Below are positions 51,001 through 57,436 of a DNA stretch of 64,000 nucleotides, piece after piece. Every line of letters starts with the position of its first letter. The stretch's first letter is position 1. This DNA is from Caprella mutica (Eukaryota; Arthropoda; Malacostraca; Amphipoda; Caprellidae): assembly GCA_947561585.1 (NCBI GenBank), contig CANNZV010000839.1, forward strand, positions 549,864 through 613,863. The letters are read 5' to 3'. Below the pieces are notes generated by a model. The model was not told the DNA's origin and did not search any database. It saw nothing but the letters and a program-made list of their open reading frames with translations. The translations under genes and the position numbers were made by a program.

Positions 51001-51920
51001 ATTTTTAGCTTTCGTAATTAGATAACAAGTTTCCTTTGGAAGGATTATATATGTATAGTGGTCCTCTTGAGTAGAAAGAATTTAGAGAAATTCTCTTTTA
51101 TATTACACAGTTGACTTATTTTTGACCTATTTCAGCAATACTACAGACACCCTGGACAGCGCGGCAAGAGTGGCATTCGTCGCCATGACAGTTTCTCTCA
51201 CGAGGACGATAGCGATGAGTTCCTGCCAAGAGCCGCAAGAAACAGCCTCAGGGGCAAGAGGAAGCGCAGAGACATCCTCAAGCTTACCGAGCTCCTCAAG
51301 GTGAGTTTATTTGAATTATACTTGTTTGATATCAGTTGTCTTATATATAGTACAGTAACTCCTTTATAATGAATGGTTAGGATGTTGCCTTAATAGTGAA
51401 CTTTTTTCTATAGTCAGCCATAAAATAGACTTTAGTTTTCTAAACTTGATGCAATTCATCGCAGATTAAAGAAAGTTTGCTCACTATTGAGGCTATATCC
51501 TAATTCATTCAGTATAGAAGAGTTAACTATAGAGGAACTTTACTGTATATGTATTTGCTTTTTATGTTCTATATATTTTTTACTCTGTATTCAAAACAAA
51601 ATCATTCTTTAATTTTGAAACATTTTTCCTGTAAATTGAGATTAATGGATGGAATAAGAAACATACTTAAAGAAAATATCAATATAATGCATTTCAGTTT
51701 AACATGCTTTAAGAGTAATGTGAAATGTAAAATTTTCTAAATAGAACAATTTTCAATAGAACAAATTATAATTTTTGAAGTTGAAGGTATTATATATAAT
51801 TGGTTACTAATTCGGACTCTACACTTTTTTAAATGATATTCGGTACTATGATATACCCTCATCAATGACGAGTGTTACTCTGAATAAATGACCTAACTAT
51901 GTTTTCTTTTTCAGAATTAA
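26256..51920 (+). CDS. Secreted multi-cystatin (six tandem cystatin-like domains), 21 coding exons
   Basis: Predicted extracellular inhibitor of papain-family cysteine proteases. Coding exons: 26256-27014, 34920-35024, 38790-38866, 39831-39967, 40234-40340, 40441-40544, 40691-40823, 40966-41181, 41449-41630, 41794-42253, 42342-42461, 42543-42754, 43089-43227, 43385-43516, 43624-43741, 43919-44061, 44200-44316, 44394-44645, 45884-45997 (alternates 48036-48149 and 50014-50127), 51136-51300, 51915-51920. They total 3798 nt, or 1265 residues with one exon-19 copy. Every intron is GT-AG and all phases agree. Layout: signal peptide 1-29; Gly/Ser-rich head to about 200; cystatin domains at about 200-317, 330-474, 475-612, 638-826, 850-991 and 992-1110; basic Ser/Arg-rich tail 1111-1265. 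Domain 1 has QVVGG (253-257), PW (301-302) and four cysteines (271, 282, 293, 315), the type-2 cystatin pattern. There is no C-terminal protease domain, unlike insect cystatin/cathepsin F fusions. The start context CAAAATG is good for arthropods. The gene model is prediction only. Confidence 0.88.
26436..26552 (+). repeat. 39-bp in-frame coding repeat, three copies
   Basis: Three tandem 39-bp units each encode 13 residues around PSNGASAN. They are nearly identical at the DNA level (ACCAAGTAATGGGGCTTC recurs exactly in all three, apart from one C/T further on), which suggests recent expansion. Being a multiple of three, copy number can change without breaking the frame. Confidence 0.85.
28790..28870. 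repeat. CA-rich microsatellite
   Basis: Interrupted CACACA/CATACA runs with three ATTCCA interruptions. Confidence 0.8.
29720..29880. repeat. Degenerate ~40-bp tandem repeat, about four copies
   Basis: The phrase TATTGCCCCTATACGGTATT and diverged forms (GCCCCTATGTGGTATT, GTCACTATATAGTATT, GCCCTTATATGGTAT) recur about every 40-60 bp, each followed by a GTTATA/TTAAAGTATA segment. Confidence 0.65.
32920..33010. repeat. Short tandem repeat of ATGACTCTTGATTA
   Basis: About six copies of GACTCTTGATTAAT or the shortened GACTCTTGAT, interrupted by CTCTCCAAATATATAT. Intron 1. Confidence 0.8.
33362..33793. repeat. 31-bp minisatellite in intron 1, about 14 copies
   Basis: The unit reads AACACACCCTAGTGAGTGTA then TTTATGCCTTT. 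Copies are nearly identical, with variants at CCCCAG, CATCC and GTGCGTG. Each copy has the donor-like string AGTGAGT inside the intron, on the transcribed strand. Confidence 0.95.
34920..35024 (+). CDS. Multi-cystatin exon 2: inhibitory loop and first cysteine pair of domain 1
   Basis: Residues 254-288, phase 0 on both sides. It begins VVGGQITYASV, completing QVVGG with the preceding exon's Gln, and contains Cys271 and Cys282. The last 39 bases of the exon plus the donor form the first copy of the 43-bp repeat that continues into the intron. The donor used here is CAG|GTGAGT at 35025. Downstream copies offer competing donors. Confidence 0.9.
34986..35270 (+). repeat. 43-bp minisatellite made of an exon end plus its splice donor
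   Basis: Six full copies and a decayed seventh of a unit that runs GTCAACTCACTGAGGGGTTG then TAACATCGACAACACGCAGGTGA. Copy 1 is coding (the end of exon 2). The others are intronic, yet five retain the donor signature: CAGGTGAGT at 35025, 35068, 35111, 35154 and 35197, and CAAGTGAGT at 35240. Reading past the first donor meets TAA after nine further codons, so use of a later donor would truncate the protein. Confidence 0.9.
35025..38789 (+). other. Intron 2 (3.8 kb)
   Basis: The intron begins with the splice-donor repeat and is half occupied by a 49-bp minisatellite. The acceptor TTTTCAG ends at 38789. The roughly 1 kb between the arrays (35280-36360) and the tail (38240-38789) are AT-rich without recognisable features. 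Confidence 0.8.
36364..38235. repeat. 49-bp minisatellite in intron 2, about 38 copies
   Basis: The unit reads AGGTCTATTCTGTGTAGGTA, ACTGTTACYCACTTTAGTAG, then GTATAAAGT. Variants are TTACTCAC versus TTACCCAC, TTTAGTAGG versus TGTAGTAGG, and a 4-bp insertion giving ATAAATAAAG that is usually linked to CTAATCTG. Copies are otherwise almost identical, so the array is young or homogenised. Confidence 0.95.
38790..38866 (+). CDS. Multi-cystatin exon 3: PW loop of domain 1
   Basis: Residues 289 to part of 314, phase 0 in and phase 2 out (donor GTGAGT). It encodes DSYICEIAFWERPWLNT, with Cys293 and the Pro301-Trp302 second hairpin loop that cystatins use to contact the protease. Confidence 0.9.
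39831..39967 (+). CDS. Multi-cystatin exon 4: end of domain 1 and start of domain 2
   Basis: Completes Ala314, then CQD (Cys315), the usual last cysteine of a type-2 cystatin domain. An acidic linker (TETDTDFDNDDN) and RVVGRLRAVVEGKD follow. Phase 2 in, phase 1 out (donor GTAATT). Acceptor CGCACAG. Confidence 0.85.
40234..40340 (+). CDS. Multi-cystatin exon 5: helix region of domain 2
   Basis: Completes Gly360 and runs to residue 395. VSKEQLAVEAFNYVES resembles the cystatin alpha-helix. Phase 1 in, phase 0 out (GTAAGT). The exon ends where domain 1 has its QxVxG junction, but the loop here reads SVL/VDAAR, so the inhibitory motif is lost. Confidence 0.85.
40441..40544 (+). CDS. Multi-cystatin exon 6: central strands of domain 2
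   Basis: Residues 396-429 plus two bases of Arg430. It contains a probable N-glycosylation sequon (NLT) and VHLLVDYGFTVCLKL, in the position of the conserved strand ending in Cys. Donor GTAAAT, phase 2 out. Confidence 0.85.
40691..40823 (+). CDS. Multi-cystatin exon 7: C-terminal part of domain 2
   Basis: Residues 430-474. It carries cysteines at SCPID, YSCSL and LTCIKQ. No PW is present; the equivalent loop reads YHPSQL. Phase 0 out (donor GTGAGA). Confidence 0.85.
40966..41181 (+). CDS. Multi-cystatin exon 8: linker and helix of domain 3
   Basis: Residues 475-546. Includes a CTGCPAQ pair of closely spaced cysteines not seen in the other domains. DPAIQNILKFAIEEYDR, the cystatin helix, follows, then VALLKAYTQ. 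It ends on the Gln of the QATAG loop, phase 0, matching the junction position in domain 1. Confidence 0.9.
41449..41630 (+). CDS. Multi-cystatin exon 9: reactive loop, strands and PW loop of domain 3
   Basis: Residues 547 to part of 607. It begins ATAG (loop QATAG), continues YVLTAEVAETVC and CPADPTEETEIC, and has QPWLP as the second hairpin loop. The intron that separates these two halves in domains 1, 4, 5 and 6 is missing here, so one exon does the work of two. Phase 2 out at AA|GTAAGT. A donor-like GTATGT at 41574, just after EI, was rejected because it would remove the PW loop and break the frame. Confidence 0.87.
41794..42253 (+). CDS. Multi-cystatin exon 10: end of domain 3, linker, first half of domain 4, acidic RDDS repeat
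   Basis: Residues 607-760. It starts with NCID, closing domain 3. TFGVPLPSVADL echoes the GVPLPS units of exon 1. NSKIVKFIVDEVNR is the domain 4 helix. An insertion of five hexapeptide units (GRDDSF-type, residues 709-737) lies between the helix and the loop strand, a place where cystatins normally have only a short turn. The exon ends KVHKILPI, phase 0. Confidence 0.87.
42095..42184 (+). repeat. 18-bp in-frame coding repeat (GRDDSF), five units
   Basis: Units of GGAAGAGATGATTCTTTC with synonymous and minor variants encode GRDDSF three times, then GRDDSR and GRDNSR. It alternates charge and is inserted in cystatin domain 4. Length polymorphism would preserve the frame. Confidence 0.85.
42342..42461 (+). 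CDS. Multi-cystatin exon 11: strands of domain 4
   Basis: Residues 761-800, phase 0 both sides. It begins NNNQERRFIIELGETNC, so no QxVxG loop exists in this domain. RTFLTRRRSTANC contains a tribasic stretch. DPFEEHE is the counterpart of the DPTEE motif of domains 3, 5 and 6. Donor GTACAC is weak. Confidence 0.82.
42543..42754 (+). CDS. Multi-cystatin exon 12: end of domain 4 and linker to domain 5
   Basis: Residues 801-870 plus two bases of Pro871. It begins ICDARVGTVNG and RISCDDLGD, the last two cysteines of domain 4, without a PW loop. The remainder is linker rich in Pro and Ser (FIPPVPTVSWEYSPFLPVG). Phase 2 out (GTAAGT). Confidence 0.85.
43089..43227 (+). CDS. Multi-cystatin exon 13: helix of domain 5
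   Basis: Residues 871-917. SAEVKRAAELVVARYNL is the cystatin helix. It ends LTAHTI, phase 0. The donor is GTTAGT, the weakest in the gene apart from the GTACAC of exon 11. It is supported by the exact phase and by the shared junction position. Confidence 0.82.
43385..43516 (+). CDS. Multi-cystatin exon 14: strands of domain 5
   Basis: Residues 918-961. TNAQGKQEYLLEVEIAETLC then CPVDPTEERTICQ is closely similar to the exon 9 and exon 17 segments. The loop reads ITNAQG, a degenerate QxVxG. Phase 0 both sides (donor GTACGT). Confidence 0.88.
43624..43741 (+). CDS. Multi-cystatin exon 15: PW loop of domain 5 and link to domain 6
   Basis: Residues 962-1000 plus one base. AEVIQSTPQNGQAPNPWGN keeps a Pro-Trp pair, and IYCKDRED supplies the last cysteine. 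Phase 1 out (GTAAGT). Confidence 0.87.
43919..44061 (+). CDS. Multi-cystatin exon 16: helix of domain 6
   Basis: Completes Gly1001 and runs to 1048. SPKLKELAQFTADQYDLRS is a typical cystatin helix. It ends IVSAKYQ, with Gln at the loop junction (phase 0, GTAAGG). Confidence 0.9.
44200..44316 (+). CDS. Multi-cystatin exon 17: loop and strands of domain 6
   Basis: Residues 1049-1087. With the preceding Gln the loop is QNTSG, which also makes an N-glycosylation sequon (NTS). IYDIIIELAETIC (Cys1066) and RCRVDPTED (Cys1078) follow. Phase 0 both sides (GTCAGT). Confidence 0.9.
44394..44645 (+). CDS. Multi-cystatin exon 18: end of domain 6, furin-like site, tail
   Basis: Residues 1088-1171. Cys1089 and Cys1110 close domain 6. 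REKR (1111-1114), an RxKR furin-type site, follows immediately. The remainder is a hydrophilic tail with acidic (SDEDSNE) and basic (FKKPAFKLSRD) patches, ending VESAESNE. That ending is similar to the ending of exon 19 (ESLESNE), suggesting the two tail exons share ancestry. Donor GTGAGT, phase 0. Confidence 0.88.
44646..45756 (+). other. Intron 18 before exon 19 copy 1
   Basis: AT-rich; holds the TIR element at 45174-45447 and nothing else I can support. Confidence 0.7.
45174..45447. mobile_element. Small TIR element (MITE-like) in intron 18
   Basis: Starts CAGTTGATTCCGCTTAAAGG. The right end reverse-complemented reads CAATTGATTCCGCTTAAAAA. About 20 bp of inverted repeat matches with two differences. 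TA precedes the left end but the right flank is TG, so the target duplication is imperfect or decayed. No open frame. The ends resemble pogo/Tigger-like CAGTtGA termini (family knowledge, uncertain). Confidence 0.6.
45757..46245 (+). repeat. Exon 19 duplication block, copy 1
   Basis: About 490 bp shared with 47911-48385, covering about 125 bp of upstream intron, exon 19, and about 250 bp of downstream intron. Divergence is a few percent and mostly intronic; the 114-nt exon is identical in copies 1 and 2. Confidence 0.88.
45884..45997 (+). CDS. Multi-cystatin exon 19, copy 1 (Ser/Arg/Asn-rich tail)
   Basis: 114 nt, 38 codons, phase 0 on both sides. Acceptor CCCATTACAG, donor GAG|GTAAGA. It encodes a basic, Ser/Asn/Arg-rich segment containing FNRFGLNSRTTNAG and FSSRSRENNESLESNE. 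It has no cysteines and no predicted globular fold. Because it is symmetric, using one, two or all three copies keeps the frame. Confidence 0.8.
47832..48385 (+). repeat. Exon 19 duplication block, copy 2
   Basis: Shares its downstream half with copy 1 (to about 48385) and an additional 80 bp of upstream sequence (from 47832) with copy 3. It is therefore the only copy spanning the full duplicated region. Confidence 0.88.
48036..48149 (+). CDS. Multi-cystatin exon 19, copy 2 (alternative or additional)
   Basis: Identical in sequence to exon 19 copy 1, with intact acceptor (TTACAG) and donor (GTAAGA). Placed 2152 bp downstream of copy 1. Whether it is spliced in with the others or instead of them cannot be told from sequence. 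Confidence 0.7.
48431..49806 (+). mobile_element. TIR transposon between exon 19 copies 2 and 3, family member 2
   Basis: Starts CAGGCAAAGCTCATACAACG after TA. The right end reverse-complemented reads CAGGCAAAGCTCGTGCAACG. The first 350 bp match the element at 6452-7042 in opposite orientation. A foldback of about 835 bp (48794-49628) sits inside it. The right flank is TG in place of TA, and the duplicated block of exon 19 copy 3 starts 4 bp beyond. No transposase frame. Confidence 0.65.
48794..49628. repeat. Foldback (long inverted repeat) nested in the transposon
   Basis: The ends AAGGGGACCATCTTCTTAGG and, reverse-complemented, ACAGGGACCGTCTCCCTC are inverted copies. Inside, AAAAGGCATCAACTAATACA plus GTTTTTGAG on the left pairs with the right-arm CAAAAGGCATCAACTCCTAC plus AGTTTTTGAG (reverse complement). 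ACAAAGTTACAG pairs with CTGTAACTTTGT. The arms extend roughly 290 and 480 bp with moderate identity. As intronic RNA it would form a long hairpin. Confidence 0.7.
49810..50165 (+). repeat. Exon 19 duplication block, copy 3
   Basis: Starts 4 bp after the transposon end, shares about 80 bp of upstream sequence with copy 2 only, and loses similarity about 38 bp after the exon. Confidence 0.88.
50014..50127 (+). CDS. Multi-cystatin exon 19, copy 3 (alternative or additional)
   Basis: Same length, phase and splice sites as copies 1 and 2. It differs by one non-synonymous change (AAT to AGT, Asn to Ser, in the LNHS segment). Placed 1978 bp downstream of copy 2. The open frame and splice sites are intact in all three copies, suggesting recent duplication, selection, or both. 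Confidence 0.7.
50166..51135 (+). other. Intron before exon 20
   Basis: AT-rich; acceptor TATTTCAG ends at 51135. An open frame at 50617-50808 (+) is hydrophobic but has no supporting feature and is not called. Confidence 0.6.
51136..51300 (+). CDS. Multi-cystatin exon 20: basic C-terminal tail with second furin-like site
   Basis: Residues 1210-1264 (numbered with one exon 19). QYYRHPGQRGKSGIRR is basic, HEDDSDEF is acidic, and RGKRKRR (1248-1254) is a strong polybasic cleavage site that would release an 11-residue C-terminal peptide, DILKLTELLKN. The higher GC content and the absence of stops in a 165-nt phase-0 exon support it. Donor GTGAGT. Confidence 0.85.
51353..51545. mobile_element. 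MITE in the last intron
   Basis: TIRs start CAGTAACTCCTTTATAATGA on the left and, reverse-complemented, CAGTAAAGTTCCTCTATAGT on the right. They realign at GAATGRWTAGGAT and CCTYAATAGTGARC. TA flanks both sides (51351-51352 and 51546-51547). Length 193 bp. CAGTAAA-type ends suggest the Tc1/pogo group. Confidence 0.72.
51915..51920 (+). CDS. Multi-cystatin exon 21: single Asn codon and stop
   Basis: Acceptor TTTTTCAG ends at 51914. The exon opens AATTAA, giving one residue and the stop, then 3' UTR. Nearly the whole exon is untranslated. Phase 0. If the intron were retained, translation would run about 23 codons, ending inside the MITE at 51353-51545. Confidence 0.7.
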   Translation, partial: N

Positions 51921-52271
51921 CCTTCGTGAAAGTTAGTGATGACCATTAATTGTAATAGTATAAAATGAGGTGAGAGAGAAATCCTTTTTATAACTCCATA
52001 TCCTTCTATCAGAAAAATGAACTCTTCATTTTTCTCTTCCTCTTTCGAAACCTTTCTTAATGTTGCCAGGCCTGAAGTCAAGGATTTGGTGAAATTAAGT
52101 AGATTGGATGAGATTAGGTTTCATTTCGGTAAATTCGATCTTCATTCCCCTCTTACTCCATCAAATATTATTGTGAATATTTGACTTGAGACAATGTATT
52201 TGTTATTCAAATATTCATGATAGCAATTTGTGTTAGAAATTCTATACGTTCTTCTTCTTATTCGCTTGTAA

Positions 52272-52578
52272 AATAAATTGTACAGTAATGTAAAATTATG
52301 TATATTTCTTAATGAGACATCACAGAAAAATTATATTATATTCATTAATGAAAATTAAAACCTATGTATTTAGTAGTTAGAATTTTATTTGAATAACTTC
52401 TGAAAATTTTCAAGCATATATATTTAAATTATTTCATGATAAATAATCAATTGATTTATATGTAATAACTTGAATACTGCTTAAATATTTTACAGAGTTA
52501 TACATAAAGACAACCATTATCATTAGTGTAAAACCCTTAACATGTGAATTGCAATTAAATATTTATTGAAATAATAAA
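52272..52578 (+). promoter_or_regulatory. Candidate polyadenylation signals
   Basis: AATAAA occurs at 52272-52277 and at 52573-52578. The second is followed about 20-30 bp later by a GT-rich stretch (AAAGGGTTGTTT), the usual downstream element. The 3' UTR would be roughly 0.4-0.7 kb. Confidence 0.5.
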
Positions 52579-54473
52579 ACCTATTGATGTTAAATGAAAG
52601 GGTTGTTTAAATGCCTATACTAATCTTAAGCTATTTCTTGCGATATTTCTATATATTTCAGTGCTTCTTTGTAGACATTTCAACTATATATTATAATCTA
52701 CATAGTAATTTTAAGGAACAGATCTTTGTAAATCTATTTTGAGGAGAATTTGGTCAGGATATCTAAATATTATTAAATGATTTATGAAACTAAAATTATA
52801 AATAAAATGACTGATTGGATGGTTTAATTTGAAATAATAACTTCTGTTCCTAGTCAATCTAGAAATACTTAGTTTATGGTAAATTGTACTTATTGTCTTT
52901 AGTTATTCGAATGGAAACAAATAAATTGTGTTTCTTATTTTCTTTCATTCACACATCCTTCTATTTAAAATGTTAAATCATAGAAATAAAGTGGTAATTA
53001 ACACAAATTATGTACATTAATTAGTATAAATGACTGCAGTTTTGTGAAATTTATTGTATTTTTATATTCAAACATAAAGTTACGAAATTACAATTTAAAA
53101 AAAGTGAATATTTAAAAAAGGTGAAATGTCAGTAATTAGAATAATGAAAGCTATTTCATAATAATTATTATTCTATCAAATTAGGAGAAAAATTTTTTAA
53201 CTGATAGGTATATATGGCCTATTTAAGTACATATTAAATAAAAATATTGATTTTATTTACTATTATCATCAATAGTTATCTTATTACATAGCAACCATAG
53301 ACTTTACATAGAGAAAACATCATTTAATTAAACATCTTGAGGTATCAATCGGACAAAAAACGTCAAAAACTCTAACTAACCATAAGCATTTCATATCAAT
53401 ATCATTCATTGATTTGCTATTCATTCATGTGAAAAAGGATTCAAATCATCCTTTTCATAGGTTCCATAAATAGGTTCACTTTTTGGAACCTATGTATTTG
53501 AAAAAATTATGTTTATTTTGAAGACATTCTAGATTGTTTCAAAAAGGATTTCCATTTTAGAAAAAAGGCAGAGGTTTTCTAATTCAGAAATGGTGAAGGT
53601 GAAGGTGAAGGAAGAAAAGGCAATCGTGTTAAAGGAAAGAATAGTTCTGTTTTTTATTTGAAATACATGTTCTAATTTACGGGGAGAAATATGTAGTTAC
53701 GTAGATAACTATCTTTTACTCAGAAGGGTCGATGAAATTGAATTAGTGTACAACTTTCATCCGGATACAAAACACTAAATTTTTAAACTATATAGCATCC
53801 TCACGTATTTTTGAAAATAATTGTAGTGAAAATAGAAAACAAGTAGAATGAAAATGTATCAATAGATTGAACATTTGTTACATTTTACAAATGGATTAGA
53901 GTTTCTGACACAAATTTTAATGACAATTAAATATATGTTCGGTTCATTCTCAATAACAGTATATAAAAACTGTTACATTACTTATAATTAAAACTTTTAT
54001 TATTCTAAGAAAAATTTGAAATAGAATTACTCAATCATGTTTCAAATATTGAATTCAGTGTCAATTCTGTGGTCATCTCCTGCCTACATTGAGACCCTCC
54101 CGCGTGAAAAACCACCTAAAATAAAATATTTCTGACTGAAATTTTACACCAATTTTACATTAAATAGCGCAATTGCTTCTCATATCCTGAAAATTAATTT
54201 CAGAAAACTACAAAACAGTTTTCCGATTTTGAATTTATAAAATTATTGCTGACCATTGTTGCACTTGAACCATTTTCATCCTCTGTCGTCGGATGAGTCT
54301 GTTTTTCGCGCTAGAGAGTCTTAAAGTAATAGGGCTCAGGTGGTAATCATATCATTGGACATATAATTTAAAAAAATATAAACATGAGGTTAGTTGGCTC
54401 TAGAATAAAAATAACATCTAGGAGAGGAAGAATATGGAATCTAAAAGATTCCACTAATCAAAATTCGGATCTC
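52579..54473. other. Intergenic; no gene recognised
   Basis: AT-rich. Contains a short GGTGAA triplet run at 53590-53610 and an inverted repeat at 53456-53494 with arms CATAGGTTCCA and TGGAACCTATG. No gene is supported. Confidence 0.45.
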
Positions 54474-54518
54474 TTTACTTTTACTGTCCGAGAAAATAAT
54501 TCGGACCGTAAAAGTAAA
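54474..54518. repeat. Strong hairpin: 18-bp arms, 9-nt loop
   Basis: TTTACTTTTACTGTCCGA (54474-54491) pairs with TCGGACCGTAAAAGTAAA (54501-54518), with one mismatch. A smaller hairpin (GGAATC/GATTCC) lies just upstream at 54437-54452. Function unknown. Confidence 0.75.
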
Positions 54519-54689
54519 TAAAAAAAGAACATTTACATATATGAGTAATTATGATTATTAGCTCTCTAACAATTCATTTTCAAGGATAAAATTTATCATT
54601 GATATTAGAAGCAGTAACGTCAGTTTAAAATCAAGAAAAGACCACTTAAACTATAAACCTCAGAGTAATTATTAATACAGTGATCATCA

Positions 54690-55672
54690 TCACTGTTCTC
54701 ATCATTCCTTATTTTAGAGGACTGTTCTCACCATTCCTTATTTTGGAGGACTGTTCTCATCATTCCTTATTTTAGAGGACTGTTCTCACCATTCCTTATT
54801 TTAGAGGACTGTTCTCACCATTCCTTATTTTGGAGGACTGTTCTCATCATTCCTTATTTTAGAGGACTGTTCTCACCATTCCTTATTTTAGAGGACTGTT
54901 CTCACCATTCCTTATTTTAGAGGACTGTTCTCCTTATTTCACAGGACTTTTCTCCTTATTTCAGGGGACTGTTCTCCTTATTTGAGAGGACTGTTCTCCT
55001 TATTTTAGAGGACTGTTCTCCTTATTTTAGAGGACTGTTCTCCTTATTTTAGAGGACTGTTCTCCTTATTTTAGAGAACTGTTCTCATCATTCCTTATTT
55101 TAGAGGACTGTTCTCACCATTCCTTATTTTAGAGGACTGTTCTCACCATTCCTTATTTTAGAGGACTGTTCTCATCATTCCTTATTTTAGAGGACTGTTC
55201 TCCTTATTTCACAGGACTTTTCTCCTTATTTCAGGGGACTGTTCTCCTTATTTGAGAGGACTGTTCTCCTTATTTTAGAGGACTGTTCTCCTTATTTTAG
55301 AGGACTGTTCTCCTTATTTTAGAGGACTGTTCTCCTTATTTTAGAGGACTGTTCTCCTTATTCCAGGGGACTTTTTTCCTTATTTCAGGACACTTTTCTC
55401 CTTGTTTTTAGAGGACTGTTCTCCTTTTTCAAGGGGACTGTTCTCCTTGTTTTAGAGGACTGTTCTCCTTATTTTAGAGGACTGTTCTCCTTATTTTAGA
55501 GGACTATTCTCCTTATTCCAGGGGACTTTTTTCCTTATTTCAGGACACTTTTCTCCTTGTTTTTAGAGGACTGTTCTCCTTGTTTTTAGAGGACTGTTCT
55601 CCTTTTTCAAGGGGACTGTTCTCCTTATTTTTGAGGACTGTTCTCCTTATTTTAGAGGACTGTTCTCCTTAC
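54690..55672. repeat. Minisatellite with two unit lengths (29 and 22 bp)
   Basis: Long units read GAGGACTGTTCTCACCATTC then CTTATTTTA. Short units lack the 7-bp ACCATTC/ATCATTC segment. Blocks of long and short units alternate, and a segment containing TTCACAGGACTTTTCTCC recurs about 270 bp apart, so larger segments were duplicated as well as single units. Confidence 0.92.
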
Positions 55673-56093
55673 AGATGTAATATTCAGAAACTCAAGAGTC
55701 CGATATCGACTCCAAAACAGACGAGAATAAAACCTTTAATGAGTTGATATCATTATTGAACATCTAGTTAATAACCAATAGCCTAGCCGATTATCCTTTT
55801 AAAATTAACAAAAGAAAAAGAAATCATGATTAAATTACAAAATACTATTTGTTTTAACAAAATATTATTAGAGTTCTTCTTCTATACGAGGAAGTAAATT
55901 ACTAGCAAATAGCATTTATAATGTTTGCACTAAATTCAGTAAAGGAATTAATTTATTTACTATGATGCAGTATTTCTATTCCCATGTTATTTGTGAATAT
56001 TTATCTTTAGGAATTGGAAAAATGTTTCGCAAAATAATATTTTTTTATGATTTTAAATAGCACAGCTCTGAGATGTTGGATGATAGTGATAGG
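55673..56093. other. No gene recognised
   Basis: AT-rich intergenic DNA; the last about 20 bp (GATGATAGTGATAGGTA) resemble the 28-bp minisatellite that continues at 57437. Confidence 0.5.
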
Positions 56094-56095
56094 TA

Positions 56096-57436
56096 GAGCC
56101 CGGATTTCTAGTTCTAACGAAAGTAGTCGAAATAGCGCTTAAAAAAGATTTTATAGCTCTAAAAAAGAGTTTTAAAGTCGGTAAAAAAAGTCCTTATAAT
56201 AGCTGAGTGTGTCCTAAAATTGACTTATTTTCTTTCTTTTTATCCGCATTATAGAAACTTTTAGAAGAAAATTCAACAATAACTATGCCATTCTTGTTTA
56301 TTTGTTAATAGTTAATTTTAATTATTATTCACAGAACTTACGCAACAATTAATGGCAAATGTGTTCGTATAATATCGTATATATAAAACTATGAGTTCAA
56401 TAAATAGTAAATAAAGCCCATGTCTCTCAATTTATACGTAGATTTTATTTTACAAGAAACTAACAAGATGAATAAAAAAACTAAACAAAATTGATCCAAA
56501 AAACTATGTTGTCCAAGTCACAACCAACTAAGAAAATATAACAAAGACACTCACATAGAACAGCACAAACTAAATGCAAAAACACTAACAAAAATTCTTA
56601 ATATAATGAATATGCTACTTTGTAATTAATGAAACAATAATTAAACTTAAAATCGAAAGCTTGAATAGAAAATGGCAGTTTTTATTATTTCTCTTGTTTT
56701 ACATTTTATTTTGAAATTGCGGTTCCCAAGGACAAAATCTAATAATTGAACTTCATTGCGAGAAATTACCAACATTTCAACATTTACTGCTGCTATGTTT
56801 AGTCTCTTGTCACTTAAAAATCATTTTCAATTTTGAAAAGCTAATTTCAACTTCAAAACAGTTTCGGGTTGTTTCACTTTGGGTTGTTTGGTTTTTACAA
56901 CAAGAGCACTTAACTAACTAAGACGATCATAAATGAGTGTGCTCACAAGTAACTTATTTACGCAAAGAGCGAAATTAATCTGTTACAATCAATAAATACC
57001 ATATATTTATTTTATTGGGCATATCTTCATTTTTCATGTATCATTCTATTTATTTAAGAAAACTACATAATTGTATACTGTATTGAGTAGTGATTTATTC
57101 ATTTTCCAATTCAGTTTTAGTTACCAATAATTATGCTCGTACGTTTTCTATGGAATATTACTATAAAAAATGTTAATGAAATGGCATACTAATTTGAATG
57201 TCTCTTACATGTTTAATTTATCAATACGTAATACCTGTTACAAATACATTTTGCACATAAAGGATGGTTTATCACAGTTTTTATAGTCGTTTATACCGTA
57301 ATTACTAGTTCTATCTTTTAATTTCTAGTCAAAATAGCTTTTATAGTCAAAATAGCGTTTATGCTATAAACGCTATAAAACTTTATTTTTATGGTCAAAA
57401 TAGCGTTTATAGCATAAGAACAGGAAATCCGGGCTC
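56096..57436. mobile_element. TIR transposon, 1341 bp, inserted at a minisatellite edge
   Basis: Starts GAGCCCGGATTTCTAGTTCT and ends GAACAGGAAATCCGGGCTC. The terminal 13 bp are perfect inverted repeats and weaker inverted similarity continues (AAATAGCGCTT on the left; AAGCGYTATTTTGAC-like on the reverse of the right). TA flanks both sides (56094-56095 and 57437-57438). The right subterminal region has several AAAATAGCGTTTATA repeats. No transposase frame, so it is non-autonomous. Confidence 0.8.
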
